Below, in pieces: positions 53,647 through 63,599 of a stretch of 64,000 nucleotides of DNA. The notes below the pieces were generated by a model. It searched no databases and was not told the DNA's origin. It was given only the letters and a program-made list of their open reading frames with translations. Made by a program: the position numbers and the translations under genes. The stretch spans positions 62,896,885-62,960,884 of the forward strand of contig NC_092876.1 of assembly GCF_028372415.1 (NCBI RefSeq). Reading direction: 5' to 3'. The DNA is from Notamacropus eugenii (taxonomy: Eukaryota > Chordata > Mammalia > Diprotodontia > Macropodidae). The first letter of the stretch is position 1, and the number at the start of each line of letters is the position of its first letter.

Positions 53647-56593
53647 ATGGACATGAAGCTGCCTCATGGCCACAGACTGAATTGGCTCCTGTTCCTCTTG
53701 GCCCTTCTGGGAGGGACCCAGGCTGACCCAGCCTCCAGCTGCTATGGGATCCCTGGAATGCCTGGCATGCCTGGGATTCCAGGGAAAGATGGTCGAGATG
53801 GAATGAAGGGGCCCAAGGGGGAACCAGGTAAGTCCTGTCAGCCTAAGGCAAGCCATTGAATGGGAAAGAGCAGAGAGAGGAGTGGGAGCAGAGGGAAGGG
53901 GGTGCCATGGGTCCCAGGGACCTTGCCTCAGTGTACAGTCTTCCCTGGTTCATAGGAGATGCTGCAGGATCATGCTAGCAGACGTCCAGCCTCTCGAAAT
54001 GCAAACCTGTCAGGGAGCTCTATTGCATGCTCCAGAAGCAGGAAGACTCTCAGAAGGCTTCCTTCCCTCTCCCATGAGGGCACAGGACCCCATTTTGGAA
54101 GTTCAGAGGTGCCAGGGACTGTAGAAGAGAAGCGAGCTCAGCAACCAGTCCTATCCCCCCATTTTACTGACAAAGAAATTAAAATTGAGACAGAAGACAC
54201 CTTCTGTACAAGGTCATGGTCCCATTAAGTGACCAAGTGAGAGCTAGAACCCAGGGTTCCTGACTCTAAGGGCACAGCAATGGTGTCATCTACTTATCAC
54301 TACCAAACCTTGGGAAGAACAGGGACTCTGCTCTCTCCTCATTTCTCCCCTGCCCTGAGAATCTTAGTCATCAATTAAGTGAGGTGGGGAAAAGAGGGGG
54401 CCACAGCACCAGGGGACCAGAAAAGTATGGGAGTGGGATCTGACCAAAGACATCTGGGGGAAGGGTGGGATTGAGGAAGATGTATGTAGTGAATTGGGGC
54501 TCTGAATCTGTATGGCAGGATATTAAGGAGAAAGGTTGGCCACAGTGAGGGAGGGAGTCTGTTTGTGTGTATTTATACATGTGTGTGTTTGCAGTATCCC
54601 TACATGTGACCAAATGAGACAATAAAAATGACACATAATGCTAATGCACACTCACTTGGAGTTTAAATGTTGGTAGAAGATTCTGCGTGTGTGTGTTGTG
54701 TATGTTGTGTGTGTCGTATGTGTTGTGTGTGTGGTATGTGTGTTGTGTGTTGCATGCTGTGTATGTGGTGTGTGTGTTATGTTTGGTGTGTGTGTGTGTG
54801 TCTGATAAGCTTGTATGTATGTATAATCTGTGTGCATGTGAGTGTGTTATAGGGGGGGTCTGCATGGAGTTTTGCATGGAACTGTGTAACTTCATGTCAG
54901 CGTGAGACAATGCACTTGTTCAAGATTATATAACTGTGCAAGGTGTATGCAAATAATAAAATTAGCAATAATAACTAATAACAATAACACAGAGACATAT
55001 AGAATGCTAAGGTGTACTAAGTACATCCTACTTCTAATAACTCTTAGTTATAACTCACCTTTATAGAGAGATCAAAAGTTTACAAAGCCCTCTTTCCATA
55101 TAAAATCTCATTGGAGCTGCACATTCCAAGGAGGTGGTGGCTATTATTTCCCCAGTTTTGCAGAAGGGGAAACTGAGACTCAGAGAAGTTAGTGACTTAC
55201 CCAGGGGAACACAGCTGGTAAGTATCTTAGGTAGGAGATAAACTTTGACTCCAGGTTCAAACCTCTCTACTCAATACACTGTGTGGTCTGTCTGCCTGTT
55301 TATCATTCTAAGGGTTCTAAGTGTTATGGTGATCAGAAATGATTTTATGGAGGAGGTGGACTGGGAACTGAGCCTTAGAGGATGGGCAGCATAGGGAGAG
55401 AGGGAGAAAAGGGAGACTTCACTTCTGAGAGGGGCATGATGGGAAGTAACCATGTATAAATTCATGGCACCTCAAAGTTGGAAGGAGCCCAGGGGAAGGG
55501 TGGTGCTAGTAAATCCCCACCTGAGCAGGAACTCCTTTTATAGTAAGAGCGTCGGGCATGAATTTAATGGATATAGAACCTTGAATATGGCATTTAATGA
55601 CTCTAAGCCTTAGTTTCTTCATCTATAAAATGGGCATCAGAATACTCACATTGCCAATCTCAGAGGAATGTTATAGACACATTATAGGGATGTGCTAATT
55701 ATTATGGATTATTGTTGTTCAAAATAATAAGCAATGTTTCTAGTAATGTATTCTGAGGTAGTAACAACAATAGCAATATATTTGTATAGCAGGTTAAGAT
55801 TTATAAAATGCATCCTCCTCATGACAGCCCAGTGAGTTTGACAGTATAAAAATTATTCTTCCCAGTCTACAGATCCCAATACTGAGGCTCAGAGATACCA
55901 TTTTACTTTGGTCTTTGTATGCCCAGTGCCTAACACAATATGTGGAATATAATACATGCTTCTTAAATTCTCATTGATGGATTGATCAAACTCCAGTACA
56001 GTGATGTGCTCTCTGAAATGTCCCATCTTCCCACAGGGATTCCAGCCATTCCCGGGACACGTGGACCCAAGGGCCAGAAAGGAGATCCAGGACTCCCAGG
56101 TCACCCTGGGAAGAATGGTCCCATGGGACCAGCTGGGCCCCCTGGTGATTCAGGCTCCCAGGGTCCACCAGGAATGCCAGGTACCCCTGGAAAATACAAG
56201 CTGAAGTACCAGTCGGTGTTCTCAGTGACACGGAAGACTCAGGAGTACCCAGAACCCAATAAACTGGTCAGATTCAACACTGTCATCACCAATCCTCAGG
56301 GGGACTATGATGTGACCACAGGCAAATTCACCTGCAAGGTGCCAGGTCTCTATTACTTTGTCTACCATGCATCCCAGACGGCCAACTTGTGCCTCTCCCT
56401 GTCTCTGAGTGGTACCAAAAAGGCCAACTTCTGTGACCATCTATCCAATAAAAAGCAGGTCACCTCAGGTGGGGTCCTGCTCCAAGTGGCACTGGGAGAG
56501 GAGGTGTGGCTGGAAGTCAATGACTTTAATGGCATAGTTGGCACTGAGGGTTCTGATAGTGTCTTCTCCGGCTTCCTGCTCTTTCCAGACTAG
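53647..56593 (+). CDS. C1QC: Complement C1q C chain; join 53647-53827, 56037-56593
   Basis: C chain of C1q, which pairs with another C chain through its N-terminal cysteine and joins A-B dimers to form the six-headed recognition molecule. It is 245 residues long, as I recall for human C1QC. The ATG lies one base after acceptor AG (53644-53645). Order: signal peptide to about 26-28; Cys32; Gly-X-Y stem from Gly34 to about Gly112, with the characteristic kink G61-I-P-A-I-P-G67; gC1q head about 116-245 ([40 protein letters not shown]). Lys86 in PGKNGP corresponds to human LysC58, a C1r/C1s contact. The phase-1 intron splits Gly61; donor GTAAGT at 53828, acceptor AG at 56035-56036. Intact, with no anomalies. 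Confidence 0.97.
54660..54860. repeat. TG-rich low-complexity tract in C1QC intron 2
   Basis: Irregular TGTG/TATG/TTGTG mixture from about 54680 to 54850, not a pure dinucleotide run. Cys/Val-rich and Thr/His-rich ORFs over it are artefacts. Confidence 0.85.
55030..55965. repeat. SINE fragments in C1QC intron 2
   Basis: 55080-55280 reverse CORE-SINE; 55570-55700 forward CORE-SINE; 55770-55900 reverse fragment; 55905-55980 L2-type tail in reverse. The intron otherwise (53828-55030) shows no repeat I can name, but AGCTCAGCA recurs at 54135-54143. Confidence 0.6.
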
Positions 56594-56990
56594 GACCTTT
56601 GGATAGCTTGTCCAGCCTTCTCTCCACCCATCATCTCCCTTGCTTGCCTCATGCTTTTTCTCCTACAAATAGAATGAAAGCTCTTTTGAAGGCAGGGGCT
56701 GTATCCCCAAGACCTGACACCTAGTAGACACCTAATAAATGCTTGTTGATTGATTGGAGGGTTCTCTTTCCTCCCTACCTATCAGCTGAGTCCTACTGTC
56801 TTAACTTGGGCAACCCATGCCAATCTCTCCCTCCCAGGCTCATGGGACACTGTCTGCCTCCCTATGAGCTCTGAGCATAGACCATTCTGGGTCGTAGCTA
56901 ACTGGTCATGCATAGCACTCCTGCCTCCACAACCCGGCCGGGAGCTTCTAGAGGGCAGACCCTGGACACATTAGTATTCAATAAATGTTG
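56594..56990 (+). other. C1QC: C1QC 3' UTR with L2-derived polyadenylation signals
   Basis: AATAAA at 56734-56739 lies in an L2-type tail ('gaatgaaagctcttttgaa', 'ctagtagacacctaataaa'). A second AATAAA at 56980-56985 lies in another such tail ('ccgggagcttctagagggc', 'attcaataaatgttggtc'). Either could end the mRNA. No other AATAAA was seen between the stop and the first signal. Confidence 0.6.
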
Positions 56991-57690
56991 GTCATGCTGA
57001 TGAAGTCTAGGAGTCCTAAACCCTCTGGAAAGCCATCCTGGAAATCATAAGGGGCCCTTGAGAGTCAAGGAGAATTGTTTGTTGGTGTATTCTTCAGATG
57101 TGTTTTAAAGGCGTTTTTTATTTGTTTCTTCTGCCTTCATTAAAGCTATTAATACTCAAAGCCATTGAAAATGTGTTTGAATTCTCACAAGTATGTTTGA
57201 ATATGTCAGGATAGCCTGGGATGGTGGGTATAAGTAGATACGCACACATGTACACACACATATTGGTGTGACCTTGGGCAAGTCACTAAAACCTCTCAGA
57301 GCTCTAGGCAATTCTCTAAGAATATAAGATGCATAGAGGGTGTCAATTGGCACTGGTGGAGGGCGTATCCTCCCCTGGGAGTTCCCTATACCAGTGAAAT
57401 CACAAGTCCAGCCCCTATCCTTATATTTTAATGTGAATCTTGACTTCCACAGGAAAGCTCACTTAACAAATGACTCATCCATCATCCCAGAATCACTAAC
57501 AGAGGTCTAATTAAGGCATCTGATCATTGTTCTTCCCTGTAGTGCACATTAACCAGGATACACAAAATACTCTCTAAGAGATATTAAAACTCATTCACCA
57601 CCCTACAAGAGCCATGATGGGTCAGCTCGATCAACCAGAAAGATCTTGGTTTCTTGAATAGTAAAACAAGCAAACAAAAAGTTAGGGAGG
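56991..57690. other. No gene recognised
   Basis: An ATTAAA at 57139-57144 is a possible further distal signal. The remainder has a weak SINE-like core near 57260-57300 in an otherwise unremarkable sequence. Confidence 0.4.
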
Positions 57691-57826
57691 GGGCAACTAG
57701 GTGGTATATTGGATAGAGCACTGGCCCTGGAATCAGGAGGATCTGAGCTCAAATCCAGCCTCAGACACTATCTGACTGTGTGACTCTGGGCCAGTCACTT
57801 AACCTTGATTTTCTCAAAAAAAAAGT
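57691..57826 (+). mobile_element. tRNA-derived SINE with A-tail (no Bov-B tail)
   Basis: Head 'ggcaactaggtggtatatt', middle 'gactctgggccagtcactt', ending in A9 (57818-57826). It lacks the CORE block and Bov-B-like tail, so it is probably an L1-mobilised type. The head string CAACTAGGTGGTA is two mismatches from a CTCF core. Confidence 0.8.
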
Positions 57827-57894
57827 CAGAGAGTAAAAGGATCTACATTCTTGTCCAATCTCTGAGCTCTGACAGAGCTGTATGATACTGAAGA

Positions 57895-58520
57895 AGGGAA
57901 TAAGCATTTATACTGCACCTACTATATGCTAAACACTATGTTAAGTGCTTTATCAATATTGCCTCATTTAACCCTCACAATAATCCAGGGGTGTATGTGC
58001 TGCTTTTCTCCACACTTTACAGTTGAGGAAACTGAGGCAGACAGAGGTGAAGTGACTTGTCCAGGGTCACACAGCTGGTAAGTGTCTGAGGCTGGATTCA
58101 AATTTAGGTCTTCCTGATTCCAGCCCAGTGCTAAAATCACTGCATCTTCTAGTCTTTAGCTTCCTCCTCTATAAAAGCAAAGGGCAGGACCAAACACTTG
58201 TTGTATGGTCCCTTCCAGATCTCACAAGCCGTTCCTCTAGCTTCTGGGCATAGAAGGCCTTCATCCCCAGAGCATCATCAATTTCAGGCTAGAAAGGGAC
58301 TCTAGAAACTGTCCCATCGAGCCCTGTCTCATTAAGATAGGGACAGATATAGATCTGCCATCCTAGTAGAAGAAGAAATTCCCAGGTGAGGGAAGTCCAT
58401 CTACCAATGCAGGTTAGGATATGGTTCTAGATGTCTGCCTAGATCACTGAGAGGTTAAGGGACTTGCTTAATTATGATCACACATCCAGGATATATGGGG
58501 AAATCTGAACCCAGCCCTTT
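57895..58520 (-). repeat. Reverse CORE-SINEs and fragments
   Basis: 57895-58140 is a full copy ('ggaaactgaggcagacaga', 'cagggtcacacagctggta'). 58150-58240 is a forward SINE end. 58265-58520 is a diverged reverse copy or CR1-like piece. Confidence 0.65.
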
Positions 58521-58689
58521 CTCTATCTAATGAGTTATCTTATTGTGCAGATGGAAAGCTTGAAACACAGACACAGGACCAATGTCTCACTCCACATGAC
58601 AAAGGTAGAAAATGCCTAAACAAGCACATAAGCCAAGGTCCTCTGATTCCAAATCTTGCATTCTTTCCAGGAAACATACCTTGTCTCCA

Positions 58690-58862
58690 ATATGTTGTGT
58701 TCTAAGGTTCCTCCCAGCTCTGACATCCTGTGTTCTAAGGTTCCTCCCAGCTCTGACATCCTGTGTTCTAAGGCATCTCCCAGCTCTGACATCCTCTGTT
58801 CTAAGGCATCTCCCAGCTCTGACATCGTATGTTCTGAGGTCCATTTGAAGTCTAACATTCTA
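58690..58862 (+). repeat. 33-bp tandem array, five units
   Basis: Units TTCCTCCCAGCTCTGACATC + CTGTGTTCTAAGG, then two with 'gcatctcccagc'; the last is diverged. Same family and orientation as the 48905 array. Confidence 0.9.
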
Positions 58863-59439
58863 ACAATCTGACTCCCTTCTCCATCTCCCTTTCCTCCACC
58901 CCACTTCTCCACTATCCAGTGAAGCAAGGTATAAGAAGCTTGTAGCCCTGAGTTTCAGCAGATCACAAATCCCTGGGTTTCTGTGGAAGCCTTTGATGAT
59001 GAATTGATTTGCATACTCTAGGCCATGGTTCCTTTGGGTTTCCAACTGCACTTTTGCCTGAACTGCCATTGAGTTTCTGGAATGAATCCTAGATCTGACC
59101 CCTCCCCCCCCACCCCGACATTTTTCTCTTGATCCTACAGAACCAAACTCGACACTGCATGTTCAGTAGAGTCAGGAGGGCTTAGGGCAAGAGGGAAAAT
59201 GTGGGAAGGAAGAGGCTGGAAGGAGATAGAAGGCTGGGATCTGACAACACCTTAGATGGGGGCAGAAGGTGGGAAGAGAAAGTTGGGACTGGAGCAGAAG
59301 CCAAAATGCAATCCGTTTTCTCTCTCAGGATATATTCCTCCTTTGACTCCCTTTTGCTTTTCTGGTTGAATCTCTCTTCTCTCAAGTCCTTAGCACTATA
59401 TTCTGTTGTAAATCACTTCCACCTCTGCCATAGGAACTG
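58863..59439. other. No feature recognised
   Basis: Ordinary sequence. The 95-codon ORF at 59201 and its antisense counterpart are not recognisable. Confidence 0.4.
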
Positions 59440-59790
59440 CAAGGGACCTGAGAGGCCATCTAGTCAAACTGCCTCATTTTACACCTGAGGAAACTGGGTC
59501 ACAGTGAGGCTACATGATTTACCTAGGGTCACACAGTTAATGTCTGGGGTAATATTTGTGCAGACTAATAATGCCCTATTCACTGTGTTATGATGCCTAT
59601 ACATGCAATATGCCAAGAATCATCACGATTCTGACATTCTATGTTCCAAGGGACCCCCCTCCCCAGCTCTGACGTTCTGTGTTCTAAGGGTCCTTCTAGC
59701 TCTGGCATTCCATGTTCTAAGGGCCTTCCCATCTCTGACGTTCTGTGTTCTAAAGTCCTTCCTAACTCTAACGTTCTCTAGTTCTCTGAT
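59440..59790. repeat. Reverse CORE-SINE and four-unit 33-bp-type array
   Basis: 59440-59600 reverse SINE core ('cattttacacctgaggaaa'). 59630-59790 has about four diverged units ('ctctgacgttctgtgttct', 'aagggccttcccatctctg'). Confidence 0.75.
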
Positions 59791-60205
59791 CAACAAATTT
59801 CAAATTTCTTACTGCATATAGATAATGGCTGGAGAGAGAAGGCAATCACTTGGCACCTGTCGGGAGGTGCCAAGTAGGGATGGAACACAAAGATAAGGGG
59901 TTTCAGGGGAAGAGAACAGACAAACAACTAAATTCACATTTTTGCTCCGGTTTTTTCCTGAGTACCAGACATACAGAGAGATGGTCAGATACAAGTCAGA
60001 GAATGGGGTCTTCAAGTGCATGGGTGGAACAAGGAGTGTTGGGGCAAAGAACAGTTTCGATTTCCCCATCTTCTTCAGAAGATCTTGAGGCCAGATGGCC
60101 TCTTGAGGGGGGAACTGAAGTCAAGACTTTAGTCCTTTTGGCCACCCAACTGCTGCTGAGCTGGCAGAATGTTACACCCCAAAGCCACAGGGTCAGTCCA
60201 TTTGC
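59791..60205. other. Unique sequence upstream of the putative C1QB leader
   Basis: Repeat-free. TGCTGAGCT at 60154-60162 matches the motif upstream of C1QA and C1QC. ORFs here are not recognisable. Confidence 0.45.
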
Positions 60206-60437
60206 TATAAATATCTAATTGGACTTCCACAACAGGACCTGAAACTGCCTGATGGAGCAGTAATGAAGGAGGGGAAAGGGAAAGAGGGTGTGGGGCTCCA
60301 GCCTGGCTCTCTGCACTTGGGGGTGGGGGAAAGGAGAGTGGACACTTCCCCCTTAGAGCTCAACGCAACCAGATTCCAATGACAGACTCCTGTCATCCTT
60401 GGGACCTCCTCAGACTGCAAGGAACTGACCTTCCCAG
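60206..60437 (+). promoter_or_regulatory. C1QB: Putative C1QB promoter and non-coding first exon
   Basis: TATAAATA at 60206-60213 would place a start near 60238. GAAAGGGAAA at 60274-60283 fits the GAAANNGAAA interferon-response/IRF element. The segment ends '...ccttcccag' at 60437 before donor GTAAGC. No collagen-like coding exon lies between here and 64000. In other mammals C1QB follows C1QC on the same strand with its coding exons some kilobases after the leader, so the position fits. The call rests on context and motifs. Confidence 0.4.
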
Positions 60438-60466
60438 GTAAGCATGAGCTTCAGTGCCATAATGGA

Positions 60467-60595
60467 GATACTGAGTCCCAGTTGAGAGTAGGCAGGACAG
60501 GCATTTGACGATACTCAGTCCCAGTTGGGAGTAAGAAGGGCAGGCATTTGGGGATACTAAGTCCCAGTTGGGAGTAGGCAGGGCAGGCATTTGAT
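60467..60595 (+). repeat. 43-bp minisatellite, three units
   Basis: Units start at 60467, 60510 and 60553 (GATACTGAGTCCCAGTTGGG...). Each is 43 bp, close to identical, ending 'gcaggcatttg'. It is unrelated to the 33-bp family and begins about 30 bp after the putative C1QB donor. Confidence 0.9.
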
Positions 60596-60599
60596 CCAT

Positions 60600-60845
60600 A
60601 GATCTAGAGATCATAGAATATTAGAAATGGAAGGGACTTTAGAACAGAGACTCTCAGAGCTGGGAAAGATCTCAGAAGATAAAATAGCAGAGCTACAAAG
60701 GACCTTAGAATATACACCTGCTGGGGATGGGACAGATCATAGTCCATCATCTCATTTTACAGACTGTAAAACTGAGACCTACAGCTTTTAGTTAAAGGAA
60801 AAGTGGGCACTAGGACCCAGGTCTCTCAAGCCCCTATTTCTGTAC
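60600..60845 (-). repeat. Degenerate 33-bp-type units and reverse CORE-SINE
   Basis: Four diverged units at 60605-60715 ('atattagaaatggaaggga'), then reverse SINE core ('ctcattttacagactgtaa'). Confidence 0.7.
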
Positions 60846-61519
60846 TCTCCCCTACTCTTAGCTTAGAGAATTGTGCATTTCTGTATGCTCCAACTCTCAT
60901 CCTTTCTGATTTTGGTTGGAACTCAGAATTATCAGCTTCCTGAGAAGTCTCTCTTCTTGCCAGTTCCAAATCTTCTGAAGATAACTCTTTTCTTTCTCTA
61001 GCACTCTACCTCCAGCCCCCCGATGACTGGGTCCTTTTTAATCTTATTGTTTTATAACTCTCAGACTCTGACCTCTCCTGAAAGAGACAGGGACTACCCA
61101 TCGAGAGAGATTAATAATTGGTCATCACAGAAGCCAGGGGTAGTAGAAATAACAGAGAAATGAAAGGTAGAAGATCTGGATTCTCATTCTGGACTTTACC
61201 ACTAACTTTCTGTGTAAACTTAAGGAGTCACTGACCCTTCTTGGGCCTCGGTTTCTTTATTAGTTAAGTGACAGGGTCTTAGAGGTTCCTTCCAGTTACA
61301 CCAGTCTAAAGCGATCACGTAATATATCTGAAACATAACTGTAATGTGAAGAGACTGCTTTGACAATCCACATTTGCAATGGGTCTAACACAGACCCCTC
61401 AATATAATTACTTCAGGACTAAAATACAACCAGGAGAACTAGAGGGAAGGAGAGCTGGATTTTGAGTCAAAAGACATTGGCTAGAGTCCTGGCTCCCTCA
61501 TTTCCTAATTATGTGGGGA
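60846..61519. repeat. Forward CORE-SINE; otherwise nothing recognised
   Basis: 61150-61310 is a forward CORE-SINE with an L3-like tail ('cttagaggttccttccagt'). Rest unremarkable. Confidence 0.5.
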
Positions 61520-61900
61520 GGGGAATAAACATTCATTCAAACGACGTACTCTGTGCCAGGCACTATGCTAAGTGCTTTATAAATAACTACCTTATTTAAT
61601 CTTTGCAACAACGCTATAAGTTATGGATTATCATTGTCCCCATTTTACAGTTGAGAAAACTGAGGCAGACAGAAGTTAAGTGTCTTTCCCAGAGTCACAC
61701 AGCTAAGTTTCTGAGACTGAATTTTAGCTCAGGACTTCTCTCCAAGCTCTAGCATACCAACTAGCAAGTGACCCTGGGCAAATTGTTTCCAGTCTCCAGG
61801 CAGGTTTCAGTTTACCCATCTATAAAATGGGGACATTAATACCTTTACTACCTTAATTGCAGGGGTCTTATGAATTTCACGTGTGAAAGTTCTTTGTAAG
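61520..61900. repeat. Reverse CORE-SINE and forward SINE fragment
   Basis: 61550-61760 reverse ('cattttacagttgagaaaa', 'agagtcacacagctaagtt'). 61765-61890 forward core and end. Confidence 0.75.
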
Positions 61901-62364
61901 GGAAACCACCCAACTCTCCCAAACTCTCCCAAAATTCTCCCCCAAAATGCTATATAATTATGACCAGAAGAAGAAATGAGAAATGTACCTCTCTGTTTTC
62001 CTTGGGAAGGTGGTAGACTTATACTATTAGATTTGATTGATTTATGACTTAGTTTTGATAATAAGCTTTTCTGCCTCTTTTTAAATTCTTTGTTACATGG
62101 GATGGCTTTCTAGGGGAGAGAAAAGTGGAAGTGGAAGTGCAAGCCTATAATAAGCTATCAATGAACAGTAAAAATATTTTTTTAAAGAAAGTACATCATC
62201 ACCTAACAGAAATGATGATAGACTGGAGAAGGAAGGAGGGAAGAAGGGATGGAAGGAAGAGAAGGTAGAGAAAGAGGGAAAAGAAGAAGTAGAGAAGAAG
62301 GATTCAGAAACAATAACGAGTACGCATGGGCTGAGGTTTCCAAGAGGCTGGCTGCAGCTCAACA
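61901..62364. other. Unremarkable sequence with a polypurine run
   Basis: 62225-62310 is GGAA/GAAG-rich. Nothing else recognised. Confidence 0.45.
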
Positions 62365-63599
62365 TGAAATCAGAGCTACACCTGGGCTGTGTTGGGAAGT
62401 AGTGAGTTCTCCCTCACTGGGGATCTTCAGCTGAAAGTGTACTGTCCACTTGTCAGGAATGTTGTCAAGAGAATTTCTGCTCAGATACCTGTCAGGCTAC
62501 AGAACCCTGAGATCCCTCTTAGACTCTAACCTCCATAAAAGGAGGAATTGTTTCATTCTTCTGCTTGGCACCCCCATTGCCTAGCACAGTGCCTGACCTA
62601 GAGCAAGTACTTAATAAGCACTTTGAGGGGAGGAAAGCAATCGGGGTTAAGTGACTTACCCAGGGTCAGCAAGTTACTAAGTGTCTGAGTCTGAATTTGA
62701 ACTCAGGACCTCCTCACTCCAGGGCCTATGTTCTGTGCACTAAGGCATCTAACTGTGACTAATAAGTAGTAGTTGACTGGTCTCTCTGAAGATAATGATG
62801 GTGGTACTGGTAAGGATGACAATGACAAGGAATGAAATTAGAGGTGGGGTATCACGCCAGTCACACATTCATAGGCAAAAGTGAGTTTGGCATAGGTGGG
62901 TTTGGGAAATCTCTTTGAATCCCTCATGGCAAACAGATCCCACTGGAAACTGAAGGCTGGTGGGGCTGGACAGCTCTGAGCTGACTGTTGGCATGATCAA
63001 CCACAAGAGCAGGAGGAGAAGATGCCTCCTGCCTCAAGTCTCTCCCACTGGAGTCAGGGAGATAAGACCAAGCAGGGAGATAGTGGGTCCCCTGTCCCCG
63101 GAGGTCATTAAGTGCAGGTTGGGTGACTATTGATCCAGGTGAGTGGAGAGGGAATACTTGCTCAGGTAAAGGTTAGGCTAGTCTCTCCTCCTGCGTTGAG
63201 ATTTTGTGACTAATGTTCAGCCAGCTTTCACTAAGAACCTGCTACGATGTTCCAGGCACTGGGCATACAGAGACAAAAATGGAACCCTGTCCACAGGGAA
63301 CCCACAGTCTATTGAACAGATAATGACACAGGACAGTGTTTGATAAAGGAAACATGAGAGGTACAGATAGTAAGTACTCAGAGCAGTGACAGAGCAATCA
63401 AGGAGGGGATGTCATCATGGAGGAGGTGAGTGTGAACTAAGTCTTGAAGATAAGACTGGATGTGGAGGGACAGAGAGGGAGGAAAGAGGGCATTCTGGAG
63501 AGAGAGAAAGGGACAAGCAAAAGCATGGAGGTGGGAAAAGGTATTAGGAGACCAAGATGCCTGAAGCAGAACATTTATATTGGGGAGGATTATATGTTA
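62365..63599. repeat. CR1/L3 end, L2 tail, SINE and other old repeats
   Basis: 62385-62530 is CR1/L3 3' region ('ctcactggggatcttcagc', 'ccacttgtcaggaatgttg'). 62545-62620 L2 tail; 62640-62765 reverse SINE fragment; 63080-63160 possible L3 end; 63220-63440 ancient L2-type element ('gttccaggcactgggcata'). No C1QB coding exon was seen. Confidence 0.55.

Noticed and set aside
57691-57790. tRNA genes at SINE heads
   Set aside because: The A and B box-like strings belong to SINEs; no cloverleaf with an intact anticodon arm could be drawn.
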